Origin: CAWIDU01 sp963835055
GTDB lineage: Bacteria; Patescibacteriota; Saccharimonadia; Saccharimonadales; UBA4665
Assembly: GCA_963835055.1 (NCBI GenBank)
Contig: CAWIDU010000001.1
Location: 124,001 to 188,000, forward strand
Reading direction: 5' to 3'
DNA: 64,000 bases
Part shown: positions 51,951-59,258 of the stretch, in pieces
How the letters are laid out: each line of letters opens with the position of its first letter
How positions within the stretch are numbered: position 1 is the stretch's first letter
Notes under the pieces: generated by a model
What the model was told of the DNA's origin: nothing
The model's database searches: none
What the model saw: the letters and a program-made list of their open reading frames with translations, nothing else
Made by a program: the position numbers and the translations under genes

Positions 51951-52816
51951 TTCAGCTGTAGCGATTCCAGAATGGCTAGCGTCTGCTGGAAAATAGTGGC
52001 GTTCGTCCAGGTACTGTTGGTGATGGCCAGCGGCGTGGCACTGGTGCCAGTGCAGGCTGTGCTGGCGCAGTCGTAGAAACTGGCACTGATAATCGGGTCG
52101 ACGGAAATTGCGCCGGAGCTCAAGGCAGTGCCAGCCGCCATCTGGTTGATACCGCTAACAATTACTTCTTGGAAAGAGCCGCTCAGCGCGCCGGTGACTG
52201 AGAAATGCACGAAAGTCAGGTACGGATATTGATGCTGGCTGGCCGTCGGCTTGCTGTAAGCGAACTGCACCGAGTTCTGGGCCACCGTCGGCGAGCCCTT
52301 GTCCAGTTCGCTAAGCGTGTCGGTGCCGGGCCGGATACTGAGCACGACCTTGCCGGTGACGCTCTGACTGGCCGCCGAGGTTAGGCTGACTAGCGGCGAA
52401 GTCAGGGTGATGGTCTGGTCGTTGGGGTTGCCGTTAGAAACCGGCGTCACGCTCCAATTGCTGGGATAGCTAAAACTTAGATTCAAATCTTTGCCGTTGG
52501 AAACGTAATTGGTCAGTGCGGCCGAGGTGCCGGTGCTGCTGGGCACGACTGTGGCGGCCGTCGTTTTCTTAGCCGGCGGCGCGGCGGCTTTGTGCTTGCT
52601 CAAACCAAAACCAGCTGCAGCAATTACGATAATCAGCACAACCGCGATAGCAGCGTAACGCGGCCACTTAGCTTTCGGCTTACGCGGCGGGACGACATTC
52701 TTAAGATAATCGACCCGTTGCTGACGCTCCTCATCGGGCGTCAGCTCGGGCTCTTCGGGCGACTCAGTTGGTTCCGGTGTCGGAAGCACTGGCGCCGGTG
52801 ATGGTGGATCATCCAT
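51947..52816 (-). CDS. Hypothetical membrane-anchored protein with PsbP-like domain
   Basis: A 289-aa protein with a proline/glutamate-rich cytosolic head (1-45), one span (about 54-73, YAAIAVVLIIVIAAAGFGLS), an alanine/threonine linker and an external beta domain (about 105-289). The start of that domain, NLSFSYPSNWSVTP, resembles PsbP/MOG1-like folds, which are common in surface lipoproteins. Two cysteines (YDCASTAC) lie near the end. No function is evident. Confidence 0.68.
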   Translation of the reverse strand: MDDPPSPAPVLPTPEPTESPEEPELTPDEERQQRVDYLKNVVPPRKPKAKWPRYAAIAVVLIIVIAAAGFGLSKHKAAAPPAKKTTAATVVPSSTGTSAALTNYVSNGKDLNLSFSYPSNWSVTPVSNGNPNDQTITLTSPLVSLTSAASQSVTGKVVLSIRPGTDTLSELDKGSPTVAQNSVQFAYSKPTASQHQYPYLTFVHFSVTGALSGSFQEVIVSGINQMAAGTALSSGAISVDPIISASFYDCASTACTGTSATPLAITNSTWTNATIFQQTLAILESLQLN

Positions 52817-52902
52817 ATCTCCAGTATACGCTGGTTATAACAGATTAAACTGAATATTAATTAACTTCGGTGGCCATCTGTTGTTTTATTCTTATATATA
52901 TG

Positions 52903-53280
52903 TCACAAACAGTGCTCTCTGAGCCAATCTGTAATAACAGATACGTCCAGATGCTCAGTGGCTACCTGCACAGCGAAATCTTCCAGTTCTTCCGGCGAGC
53001 AATTGAACATTTTGCCGTTCATGATTAGAAAAATGCCGCAAACCGTCACAGCTGTCCGCTTGTTGCCATCAACGAAAGGATGGTCACCTATCAAATTACG
53101 TAAATAAACAGCTGCCTTTTCATAAATGCCCGCATACTGTTCTTTGCCAAAAGCTGATTGGCGCGGAGCAGCAACGAGCGCTTCTAGCCGATGCTCGTCA
53201 CGCACGCCATGACTGCCGCCATAATCCTCAATGACTTGAGAATGCAGCCGCAGAATTTCTTCGAGGCTCAAATAATTCAT
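52903..53280 (-). CDS. Doc-type toxin (Fic superfamily)
   Basis: Doc toxins phosphorylate EF-Tu and stop translation. The 125-aa protein has the Doc motif HPFVDGNKRTAV (catalytic His and the GNKR loop) in the helical Fic fold, with IEDYGGSHGVRDEHRLEAL at the N-terminus. Size and motif fit Doc rather than AMP-transferring Fic, which carries GNGRxxR. It overlaps the antitoxin gene by 1 bp and follows it, the usual order. Confidence 0.9.
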   Translation of the reverse strand: MNYLSLEEILRLHSQVIEDYGGSHGVRDEHRLEALVAAPRQSAFGKEQYAGIYEKAAVYLRNLIGDHPFVDGNKRTAVTVCGIFLIMNGKMFNCSPEELEDFAVQVATEHLDVSVITDWLREHCL

Positions 53281-53486
53281 TAACGGTCGGCTAGATTTTT
53301 GAGCGTCTGACCGTACTTAGCGACAAAAGTTTCGTAATCTTTCATCAGCTTGTCATGCTTGGGCTTTTGAGTTGGCTCAATAGAGTATTTCACTTCGTCG
53401 CCAACACGCAAACCGAGCTCCTCAAGTTGTTTCTTGGGGATAGTAATACCGGCGCTGGTGCCAATCTTAATGATTTTCTGTGTCAT
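53280..53486 (-). CDS. AbrB/MazE-type antitoxin
   Basis: A 68-aa protein with an N-terminal SpoVT-AbrB swapped-hairpin DNA-binding domain (KIGTSAGITIPKKQLEELGL then RVGDEVKYSI) and a charged C-terminal tail (KHDKLMKDYETFVAKYGQ) that likely neutralises the toxin. It directly precedes the Doc-type gene. Antitoxins of this kind repress their own promoter, which fits the repeated ATTATAAT boxes at 53493-53511. Confidence 0.88.
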   Translation of the reverse strand: MTQKIIKIGTSAGITIPKKQLEELGLRVGDEVKYSIEPTQKPKHDKLMKDYETFVAKYGQTLKNLADR

Positions 53487-53492
53487 ACGGAC

Positions 53493-53521
53493 ATTATAAT
53501 AAAATTATAATTTCTTGTCCA
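53493..53521 (-). promoter_or_regulatory. Toxin-antitoxin promoter with paired ATTATAAT boxes
   Basis: Minus strand -35 TGGACA (53516-53521), 17-bp spacer, -10 TATAAT (53493-53498). Two copies of the palindrome ATTATAAT (53493-53500 and 53504-53511) are 11 bp apart, one covering the -10 box; they may be operator half sites for the AbrB-type antitoxin. Confidence 0.65.
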
Positions 53522-53614
53522 GTGGTTTTGCGGATTTCTTAAATTTGTGCTTCAATAAATTTGAATGTGGCCGTCCGCATCAGCCCATGCGCCCTACCGT
53601 TCCTGGCGACTAAC

Positions 53615-53659
53615 ATGGCAGGACATCCAAGACCACCGAACGGATCTTCATTAACATAA
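53615..53659 (+). CDS. Possible 14-aa upstream peptide
   Basis: ATGGCAGGACATC opens a 14-codon frame (MAGHPRPPNGSSLT) that ends just before the ribosome site of the next gene. The same 13 bases open the 58-aa gene at 53673. There is no convincing ribosome site before this upstream copy, so it may be a duplicated start rather than a translated leader peptide. The rest of 53522-53614 shows no clear feature. Confidence 0.3.
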   Translation: MAGHPRPPNGSSLT

Positions 53660-53672
53660 TAGGAGATTCGTT

Positions 53673-53849
53673 ATGGCAGGACATCAAGGCGTTAGCGCCC
53701 AGGATGCCAAGTTTTACGACGAGCACATGAAGCACTGGCGTGCTTGGGGCTCGTGGTTTAGCTGGGGTTCGCCAGTCGGATTGGGATTATTCTTCATCTC
53801 AGTCGGCTTCACGCTCTGGCTCCTCAGTCAAGCTTTCGGCTGGAATTAA
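53673..53849 (+). CDS. 58-aa single-span membrane peptide
   Basis: A small gene with AGGAGA seven bases before its ATG. The protein has a polar, tryptophan-rich head (MAGHQGVSAQDAKFYDEH, WRAWGSWFSWG) and one hydrophobic span (about 34-52, LGLFFISVGFTLWLLSQ). It is followed by a good terminator, so it forms its own unit. It is not like any family I know; the GxxxxD/His head suggests interaction with a partner at the membrane. Confidence 0.6.
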   Translation: MAGHQGVSAQDAKFYDEHMKHWRAWGSWFSWGSPVGLGLFFISVGFTLWLLSQAFGWN

Positions 53850-53866
53850 GCTTCCCCGCCGGCAGG

Positions 53867-53896
53867 AAAACAGCGCAGCTTAGGTTGCGCTGTTTT
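53867..53896 (+). terminator. Terminator after the 58-aa gene
   Basis: Stem AAAACAGCGCA (53867-53877) with TGCGCTGTTTT (53886-53896), extended by G-U and C-G pairs, and an U-rich end; it can also serve the minus-strand gene at 53915. Confidence 0.85.
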
Positions 53897-53914
53897 GGTA
53901 ATAACCTTACGGAA

Positions 53915-54217
53915 TTAATAGTTAGGTAAACCTTGGCGATGCCTTATGGCTAAGGCTGTTAGATTGTCCCTCCAATATCTATCAGCGTAGGTTTGCACCC
54001 ATTTTGTCCCAAGATTATTTTCCCGATGAGCAACGTAAACAGTTCTGTTGCCCTCGCTGACATACACTTGTTGCGGGTTCGCTTTTACGTAGTTGTACGC
54101 TTCGAGCCTGGTCCACGTGCCACGCGAACCGTTGTCATCTACCCACCAAAAAGTCCCTAGGTGGGCATGGTGAGTCCCGCTTGAATTTACAAAAGCGGCG
54201 TCATATATGCGTTTCAC
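53915..54217 (-). CDS. DUF3892-like protein
   Basis: A protein of about 100 aa whose end (KWVQTYADRYWRDNLTAL) fits the DUF3892 pattern, in which a short beta barrel closes with T-x-x-D-x5-DNL. The start is uncertain: GTG at 54217, chosen because an AAAGGA site lies 7-12 bases upstream and it avoids the preceding gene, or ATG at 54247. The protein is small, aromatic and basic. It follows a DUF2188-like gene, a frequent companion in stress or accessory regions. Function unknown. Confidence 0.65.
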   Translation of the reverse strand: MKRIYDAAFVNSSGTHHAHLGTFWWVDDNGSRGTWTRLEAYNYVKANPQQVYVSEGNRTVYVAHRENNLGTKWVQTYADRYWRDNLTALAIRHRQGLPNY

Positions 54218-54221
54218 GGTT

Positions 54222-54452
54222 TCATCCTTTCGGCGGGAAAGGGTCATTCCCGTAGCTGTTACGTTGACTAATTTTGCCGTTTTCGTTGTGGATCAAGTGT
54301 TCGGATTTATTGTTAATGGCCATCTGACGGCCAGCCGCTTGCGCTTCTGCCTTCGTCTCATAGACCTTTGAAGGCTTATTGGCGCCCTCACTGACATTCC
54401 GCCAGTTGTGCGCCTGATGATTATATGTTGTGTGAATATTTTTGTGTGCCAT
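54222..54452 (-). CDS. DUF2188-like protein
   Basis: A 76-aa protein matching the DUF2188 layout: a first strand around HNWRNVSEGANKPSKVYE, a helix TKAEAQAAGRQMAINN, and a closing strand ENGKISQRNSYGNDPFPP. Such proteins are thought to be small alpha/beta folds with no known activity. A very strong AGGGGGTG ribosome site lies 5 bases before the ATG. It is the first gene of a short unit with the DUF3892-like gene. Confidence 0.75.
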   Translation of the reverse strand: MAHKNIHTTYNHQAHNWRNVSEGANKPSKVYETKAEAQAAGRQMAINNKSEHLIHNENGKISQRNSYGNDPFPPKG

Positions 54453-54464
54453 AATGGCACCCCC

Positions 54465-54560
54465 TTATCTCTAGCAACTGCTAGGTTATTTGGTGTGCTA
54501 GAATAAGGGCGTACCAGGGTTCTCAATCTTAGTACACAGACACCAGTTCGCGCTGGTGTC
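54465..54560. other. Structured intergenic stretch (possible RNA)
   Basis: The 337-bp gap between 54452 and 54790 begins with imperfect arms CTTATCTCTAGCA (about 54462-54474) and TGCTAGAATAAG (about 54496-54507), then a perfect hairpin GACACCAG/CTGGTGTC (54539-54560) followed by TTCTTAATTT, which looks like a plus-strand terminator. No plus-strand gene precedes it, so it may end a small RNA, or be regulatory for the divergent DUF2188 gene. Confidence 0.35.
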
Positions 54561-54748
54561 TTCTTAATTTCTAGCTCTTGTTAATGACACTGGAATGTAC
54601 CCTCCAGCATTCGAGCCTCAAATTTTCGTTTGAATACTCTTTTCTGATTTTACCTCACTGCTCGCAAATTGCAAGTAAAACGCTAGTTCTAAGTAGAGAA
54701 TCTTTATATAAGACATGCCTCTTAGAGATATACCTTCTTAGATTTAAC

Positions 54749-54778
54749 TTGTACGTTTCGTTTGCTGAGTGCTATAGT
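54749..54778 (+). promoter_or_regulatory. Promoter for the 88-aa gene
   Basis: TTGTAC (54749-54754), 18-bp spacer, TATAGT (54773-54778). The predicted start near 54785 leaves at most about five bases before the ATG at 54790, so the transcript would be close to leaderless. Confidence 0.55.
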
Positions 54779-54789
54779 ATGGCTAGATT

Positions 54790-55056
54790 ATGGACGATGA
54801 TAATTCGAGTACGCGATATAACGCTGAGCATTACACGCCGGAGGCGAAGAGAGATCGCTTCAAGCGTATTGCCGAAAGACGGACCAACAGAATCCTGAAT
54901 GACCTTCGCCTACTTGGCAATACAGGCAATAAAACCTTATACCAATATAATCAAGTTGATATTGATAAAATCTTTGCAATTATTGAAACAAAGCTAACTG
55001 AGACTAGAGCTAAATTCCAGACCAAGAAAAGAGAAGATCCTTTTACGCTTGATTAG
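54790..55056 (+). CDS. Hypothetical 88-aa helical protein
   Basis: A small, very basic-and-acidic helical protein (AEHYTPEAKRDRFKRIAERR, then NQVDIDKIFAIIETKLTE). The arginine-rich first helix and the asparagine turn (LLGNTGNKTLYQYNQ) might bind nucleic acid, but this is a guess. No cysteines or spans. It faces the convergent 2-hydroxyacid dehydrogenase-like gene. It has its own promoter at 54749-54778. Confidence 0.7.
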   Translation: MDDDNSSTRYNAEHYTPEAKRDRFKRIAERRTNRILNDLRLLGNTGNKTLYQYNQVDIDKIFAIIETKLTETRAKFQTKKREDPFTLD

Positions 55057-55097
55057 GGCGCTAAGCGGTTGATGTCGCGGGTCATTTATTAATTAGT

Positions 55098-56033
55098 TTA
55101 ATAAACATTGTTTTGCGGCTTGCCGTCTAGACAGGCTTTTATGTTGGCGATGAAAATTTCTTGTTTGGCGATCCGGGCTTCGTCGCTTAGAAAAGCAATC
55201 GGCGGATAAGTCACGGTGTTTTTGAAACCTTTGATTTTATCCAACTCGGAGGCCTCCATTTCGTCTGGGTGGTCAAAAATAAAGGTGATGTCATTCTTCG
55301 ATAACTGTTCCACAAGCGCGTCGGTTTCGATAACTGGCGGCGGCACTGTGCTAATCAAAATGCTGCCCGATTTAATCAGCCCGAGATTTTTACCGTTCAA
55401 CAAACCAGTCGTTTCTTCCGTCTCAGCCACATTAACTGAAATATAGGTACAGGTTTTGAGCAACTCATCGAGCTCCTGATAGGTAAAAGGCACTTGTTTC
55501 TTATTGCGGGACCAGTAACTGACGTTGGCACCAAAACCGGCGGCCAATTCGGCAACACGGTTACCGATACTGCCTAGACCGATAACGCCAAATTTACTAT
55601 TCTTGAGTTCTTGTGCGGTAATGCCGTCAAAGTCATAGTTACCGGCTCTTGCTCGCTTCAATCCCTCTTCAATGTCTCTGATTTGATAAAGAATGGCGGC
55701 AATCGTAAACTCGGCGACTGATTCGGTGCTATAGCCGGCAAGGTTGCAGACTGGAATATTTCTTTTGGCGGCAGCCTCTAAGTCAACCGTGCCGTAGGCG
55801 GTGGCTAAAATGTTAATGAGTTTCAGGTTTGGCGCGGCGTCGAAAATATCTTGGCCGGTCGGTATTTGAAAACCAAGCAGCAAAGCGTCGCAATCCTTGA
55901 GCTCTGTCATCAGTTTCGGATCATCTCGGCTCAATGAAACTTTTATTTCAGCTAACTCATTCAATTGATCCCAATATTTTTTATCAAACGAGTCGTCCGA
56001 AATATTAACTAAAACTGCTTTTTTAAACTTCAT
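55098..56033 (-). CDS. D-2-hydroxyacid dehydrogenase-like protein lacking the catalytic triad
   Basis: A 311-aa protein with the fold of D-isomer-specific 2-hydroxyacid dehydrogenases. The NAD-binding loop is intact (FGVIGLGSIGNRVAELA). The usual catalytic residues are not: the ARG of the N-x-[AS]RG motif is replaced (ILISTVPPPVIETDAL), the TPH-x-A motif reads YPPIAF, so the histidine is a proline, and the glutamate region reads FDHPDEME. It may be a non-catalytic NAD-binding relative or have a different chemistry. Confidence 0.78.
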   Translation of the reverse strand: MKFKKAVLVNISDDSFDKKYWDQLNELAEIKVSLSRDDPKLMTELKDCDALLLGFQIPTGQDIFDAAPNLKLINILATAYGTVDLEAAAKRNIPVCNLAGYSTESVAEFTIAAILYQIRDIEEGLKRARAGNYDFDGITAQELKNSKFGVIGLGSIGNRVAELAAGFGANVSYWSRNKKQVPFTYQELDELLKTCTYISVNVAETEETTGLLNGKNLGLIKSGSILISTVPPPVIETDALVEQLSKNDITFIFDHPDEMEASELDKIKGFKNTVTYPPIAFLSDEARIAKQEIFIANIKACLDGKPQNNVY

Positions 56034-56066
56034 GGCCGCCTCCGGATTATGGTGTAATTATAGCAC

Positions 56067-56663
56067 TCACAGTATGGCCGGTAGCGTGTAGCCAGCCATA
56101 AGTATGCCTAACCCGTGACCGACGACGGGCAGACGCCGATTATCAACACCGGGTATCAGCATGGTTTGATGCGGTACTACGAAATCAAATAACTGATGAA
56201 AGATAAAGAGTCGTTTTTTCTGATCGTCAGTCAAGTTAGGCATTGTTTCCGTTTCGCAGAATTTTACCGAATCATAAAAACTTTGGCTGGCACGCGACGT
56301 TCCACGGTGCGCCATGGTTGATAATTTACGCCAATCCAATGGATTTAGGTCGCCTTCGCTAAGGCGACCGCACATATTTACGGCCATAACGTTCTTAGTT
56401 TTGAGCTCCCCAAAGACATTGAAGGCCATACTGCCGCCGGCACTCGAGCCAATGATAGCCAACCTTCCCTGTCCGGCCAGCAGTCGTTCGGCTTTTTGGG
56501 TAGTTTCGTCTAAATGTTCTTGGAAGCTTTTGTCGGACAACCAATCCAAATGAGCATGCTCAATCTTATAACCGTGGTGTTCCAAATTTCCCAGAACCCA
56601 ATGTTGTCTTTGCTGCCACTCCCCATTGCCAAGGCCATTAATATAGAGAACGGGTGTGGCCAT
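56067..56663 (-). CDS. Alpha/beta hydrolase-fold protein
   Basis: A 198-aa protein starting MATPVLYINGLGNGEWQQ at 56663, one base from the aspS stop; the earlier ATG would run back into aspS. The nucleophile elbow is IIGSSAGGSMAFNVFG (Ser in GSSAGG), the acid may be in HQLFDFVVPHQ and the histidine in VVGHGLGILMAGY. It resembles small serine hydrolases of the YqiA/UPF0227 type in length and order. Substrate unknown. It is probably cotranscribed with aspS. Confidence 0.78.
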   Translation of the reverse strand: MATPVLYINGLGNGEWQQRQHWVLGNLEHHGYKIEHAHLDWLSDKSFQEHLDETTQKAERLLAGQGRLAIIGSSAGGSMAFNVFGELKTKNVMAVNMCGRLSEGDLNPLDWRKLSTMAHRGTSRASQSFYDSVKFCETETMPNLTDDQKKRLFIFHQLFDFVVPHQTMLIPGVDNRRLPVVGHGLGILMAGYTLPAIL

Positions 56664-56664
56664 T

Positions 56665-57969
56665 TTATGGCGCGAGGCGGTTGATGTCGCGAGGGAAGAG
56701 GATGGCTTCTTTGATGTTGGCCAGGCCGATGACTTTTTCGGTGAAGCGGTCAATGCCGAAGCCGCAGCCGCCGTGGGACGGCAGGCCGTGCTTCATCGCG
56801 GTGACGAAGTGGGCGAAACCGGGCGAAGCCGGATCGACGCCGGCGGCTTTCATTTGGGCAATCAAATTATCGTGACGGTGTTCGCGCTGTGGCACGGTGG
56901 CGATCTCTACGCCGCGGAAAAGTAAATCGGCGGAGCGGGCAGTGTCGTCCTCGCCTTTCATGTGGTAGAACTTCATTTTGCTGGACGGCAGGCCGGTGGC
57001 GAAGACCGCTTCGCAACCGTCATGTTTCTTAGCGTATTCGCAAATCCACTTCTCTTCGTCGGGCGTCAGGTCAATTTCCTGGCTAGTGTCTTTGCCGGTT
57101 TCTTTCTGGTACAGTTCGTGGATTTGCTTCATGGAGTAACGTGGGAATTCCGGTTTAACTTTCAGCTCCGGGGCATTCAAACTTTTCAGCTCGGCGCCGT
57201 GCTCTTTGTAAATCCGGGTCAGCACGTCATAAACCATGTCCTGAACCAGGTTGAGCACATCATTGTGGTCCTTGATGAACCCCATCTCGATGTCCAGCAT
57301 GGTGACTTCCGATACGTGGCGGGTGGTGGCGCTGAGTTCAGCCCGGAAAGCCGGCGCAATCTCGAAGACGCGCTCGAACACGCCTACCATGATTTGCTTG
57401 TACAGCTGTGGGCTCTGGGCCAGGGTGGCTTCTTTGCCAAAGTAGTCGAGTTTGAAAACTTCAGCGCCGCCCTCAGCGGCACCGGCAACTATTTTCGGCG
57501 TGTTAATTTCGACAAAGTCATTTTTATAAAGAAATTCACGAATATAACGAGTCAGCTCGCTGCGGATTTTGAAGATTGCTGTTTCCTGGATGTTGCGCAG
57601 GCCGAGCACGCGGTGGTCGAATAGGGTATCGAGGTTGTCCGGTTTGTGGCTAAGCGGCTTGTCGATTTCGATTGGCGGCTCGTCGGTGACTGGCACCAGA
57701 ATTTCCAATTTGGCTTCGTGCAGCTCGGCGCCTCCGGGAGCCCGAGGCTCTTCCACCACTTTTCCGTCAACCGCTAAGACAGTGCCGATGTGCAGGCCGC
57801 GTAATTTCTCGACTTCTTTCTTGTCATCAAGCACAACTTGAATCAGGCCACGGCGGTCGCGGACGTTAATAAAGGTCAGGCCGCCGAGCAGCCGCTTCTT
57901 GTGCAGCCAGCCTTCGATGTGGACGGTTTGGCCGGCGTGGTCTTGAACGTCAGAACTGAGGACTCTCAT
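56665..57969 (-). CDS. aspS: Aspartyl-tRNA synthetase, archaeal (AspS2) type
   Basis: The 434-aa class II synthetase attaches aspartate to tRNA-Asp. It has an OB-fold anticodon domain (1-105, IEGWLHKKRLLGGLTFIN), motif 2 (FEIAPAFRAELSATTRH), LDIEMGFIKDHNDVLNL and motif 3 (GCGFGIDRFTEKVIGLANIKEAILFPRD). It lacks the GAD insertion of bacterial AspRS and its length is that of archaeal enzymes. Histidine in GWLH and proline-rich EEPRAPGG match non-discriminating forms that also charge tRNA-Asn, which would need GatCAB. That last point is inferred. Confidence 0.93.
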   Translation of the reverse strand: MRVLSSDVQDHAGQTVHIEGWLHKKRLLGGLTFINVRDRRGLIQVVLDDKKEVEKLRGLHIGTVLAVDGKVVEEPRAPGGAELHEAKLEILVPVTDEPPIEIDKPLSHKPDNLDTLFDHRVLGLRNIQETAIFKIRSELTRYIREFLYKNDFVEINTPKIVAGAAEGGAEVFKLDYFGKEATLAQSPQLYKQIMVGVFERVFEIAPAFRAELSATTRHVSEVTMLDIEMGFIKDHNDVLNLVQDMVYDVLTRIYKEHGAELKSLNAPELKVKPEFPRYSMKQIHELYQKETGKDTSQEIDLTPDEEKWICEYAKKHDGCEAVFATGLPSSKMKFYHMKGEDDTARSADLLFRGVEIATVPQREHRHDNLIAQMKAAGVDPASPGFAHFVTAMKHGLPSHGGCGFGIDRFTEKVIGLANIKEAILFPRDINRLAP

Positions 57970-57977
57970 AATCCTGG

Positions 57978-59036
57978 CTATTTTAACACTTCCTCATCTG
58001 TTTTGACAGGGGTCTCTACCATTTCTTCGGAGGTTTCTTCTGGCTCGGCTTTCGGCTGGTGGCGACTGGCGACAGCGGCCCGGTCAGCGTATTGGTCAAA
58101 TTCTTCGCCCGGCAAGTGGCCAAGCAGCTGGCGCAGGATGTTCTCGACAGTGACGATGCCCAGCACGGCTTCCTGCTCGTCGACCACCACGAACACCGGA
58201 TGGTTGGTGACGAAGAAAGCCTTGAGCGCCTCGCTCAGCGAATCCTGGACGTGCAGATAATAAACGATGGCGTCCATCGAGCCGCGGACCACGCCGCTGC
58301 TACGGATGCCCAGCTGATCGATGGCCAGTGTCCCGAGAACATCGCCCTTGGGCGTTTCACGGACCAGGGCGTATTGCTGGTTGGTCTGGTGCAGTTCGTC
58401 AATCAGTACCGGGCCGACGGCGTCCGACGGCTTGACGGTTTTGAGTTCCTTCCGCGGCGTCAGAACGTCGGCGATGGTGTGGTCGTCGAAGCTGAGCGCG
58501 CGGCGGGCGATTTCCAGTTCATCATTACTGAGACGGTTGTCGGACTGGGCCTGCTGGCGGGCAATTAGGCGCAACAGGTCTTCCCTTTCATACAGATGGG
58601 TGTGCGAGGGCCGGTGAAAACGGTTAGTCCCCACGTCGCCCAGCCGACTAAGCAACGGATTGAAATGGCTGAGTAACCAGACGATTACCGGATTAACCAG
58701 CGTGGTCAGGCGCCGGCCGAGACCGCTGACCTGGGACGCTGGCAGCAACGCGAAGAATAGCCATAGCAAGAAACCGATCACCACCAGGCTCAGCCAGACT
58801 GGCAACGCCCGGACGAAGAAGTCGAAGCTGGCGGCGGCGGTCAAGCCGATGTACAGCCACAGCAAAACCCGCAGGCTGCTACCATAGGCCACGGCCTGGT
58901 ACAGTTTGGCTGATTGATGGTCCTTCTGGCGGGCCCGGCGCTTGAGCTCACGCGTCGGCAGGTGGTAATAAGTTTTGCGGACAATGACGCCGCCAATGGC
59001 CAGCAGCAGGAAGACGAGCGCCAGGATAATGTTCAT
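57978..59036 (-). CDS. CNNM/CorC-like membrane protein with CBS domain pair
   Basis: A 352-aa protein with an N-terminal membrane region (spans at about 3-20, 55-75, 82-105), a helix bundle, and paired CBS domains (about 190-310; FDDHTIADVLTPRKELKTV, VFVVVDEQEAVLGIVTVENI). The layout is that of the CNNM/HlyC-CorC family linked to Mg2+ or Co2+ efflux; the adenine nucleotide sensor is the CBS pair. The C-terminal CorC_HlyC domain is absent. It lies 8 bp upstream of aspS on the same strand. Confidence 0.88.
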   Translation of the reverse strand: MNIILALVFLLLAIGGVIVRKTYYHLPTRELKRRARQKDHQSAKLYQAVAYGSSLRVLLWLYIGLTAAASFDFFVRALPVWLSLVVIGFLLWLFFALLPASQVSGLGRRLTTLVNPVIVWLLSHFNPLLSRLGDVGTNRFHRPSHTHLYEREDLLRLIARQQAQSDNRLSNDELEIARRALSFDDHTIADVLTPRKELKTVKPSDAVGPVLIDELHQTNQQYALVRETPKGDVLGTLAIDQLGIRSSGVVRGSMDAIVYYLHVQDSLSEALKAFFVTNHPVFVVVDEQEAVLGIVTVENILRQLLGHLPGEEFDQYADRAAVASRHQPKAEPEETSEEMVETPVKTDEEVLK

Positions 59037-59109
59037 GCTCTTAGCTTAATACCCGGACAGCTTGATTTGCAAAACATAAACGGTTTTGATACTATCTAAG
59101 CACTTCGGA

Positions 59110-59124
59110 GATCCTGGGAGGATC
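59110..59124 (+). other. Small hairpin in the aspS-dsbA gap
   Basis: A GATCCT/AGGATC hairpin with loop GGG lies between the CNNM gene and the short frame at 59163. It lacks a T-run, so it is not a terminator. The remaining sequence of the 59037-59162 gap has no clear feature. Confidence 0.3.
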
Positions 59125-59162
59125 AGAAGACAAAAACAATAAAAAGTGTGAAAAGAGTGCTA

Positions 59163-59258
59163 ATGACGGCTATAAAAATAAAAACTGTTAATACTCAGGC
59201 CACGGCCGTGATGGTCAGTGTCGATCGACCGACCTGGCGCGAGTTTCTGTATTACTAG
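59163..59258 (+). CDS. Possible 31-aa peptide
   Basis: A short frame MTAIKIKTVNTQATAVMVSV then DRPTWREFLYY, preceded by AAAGAG about 10 bases before the ATG. Its stop overlaps the convergent dsbA-like gene. No promoter with both boxes is convincing. Reported because the region otherwise lacks a gene; it could be chance. Confidence 0.3.
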   Translation: MTAIKIKTVNTQATAVMVSVDRPTWREFLYY

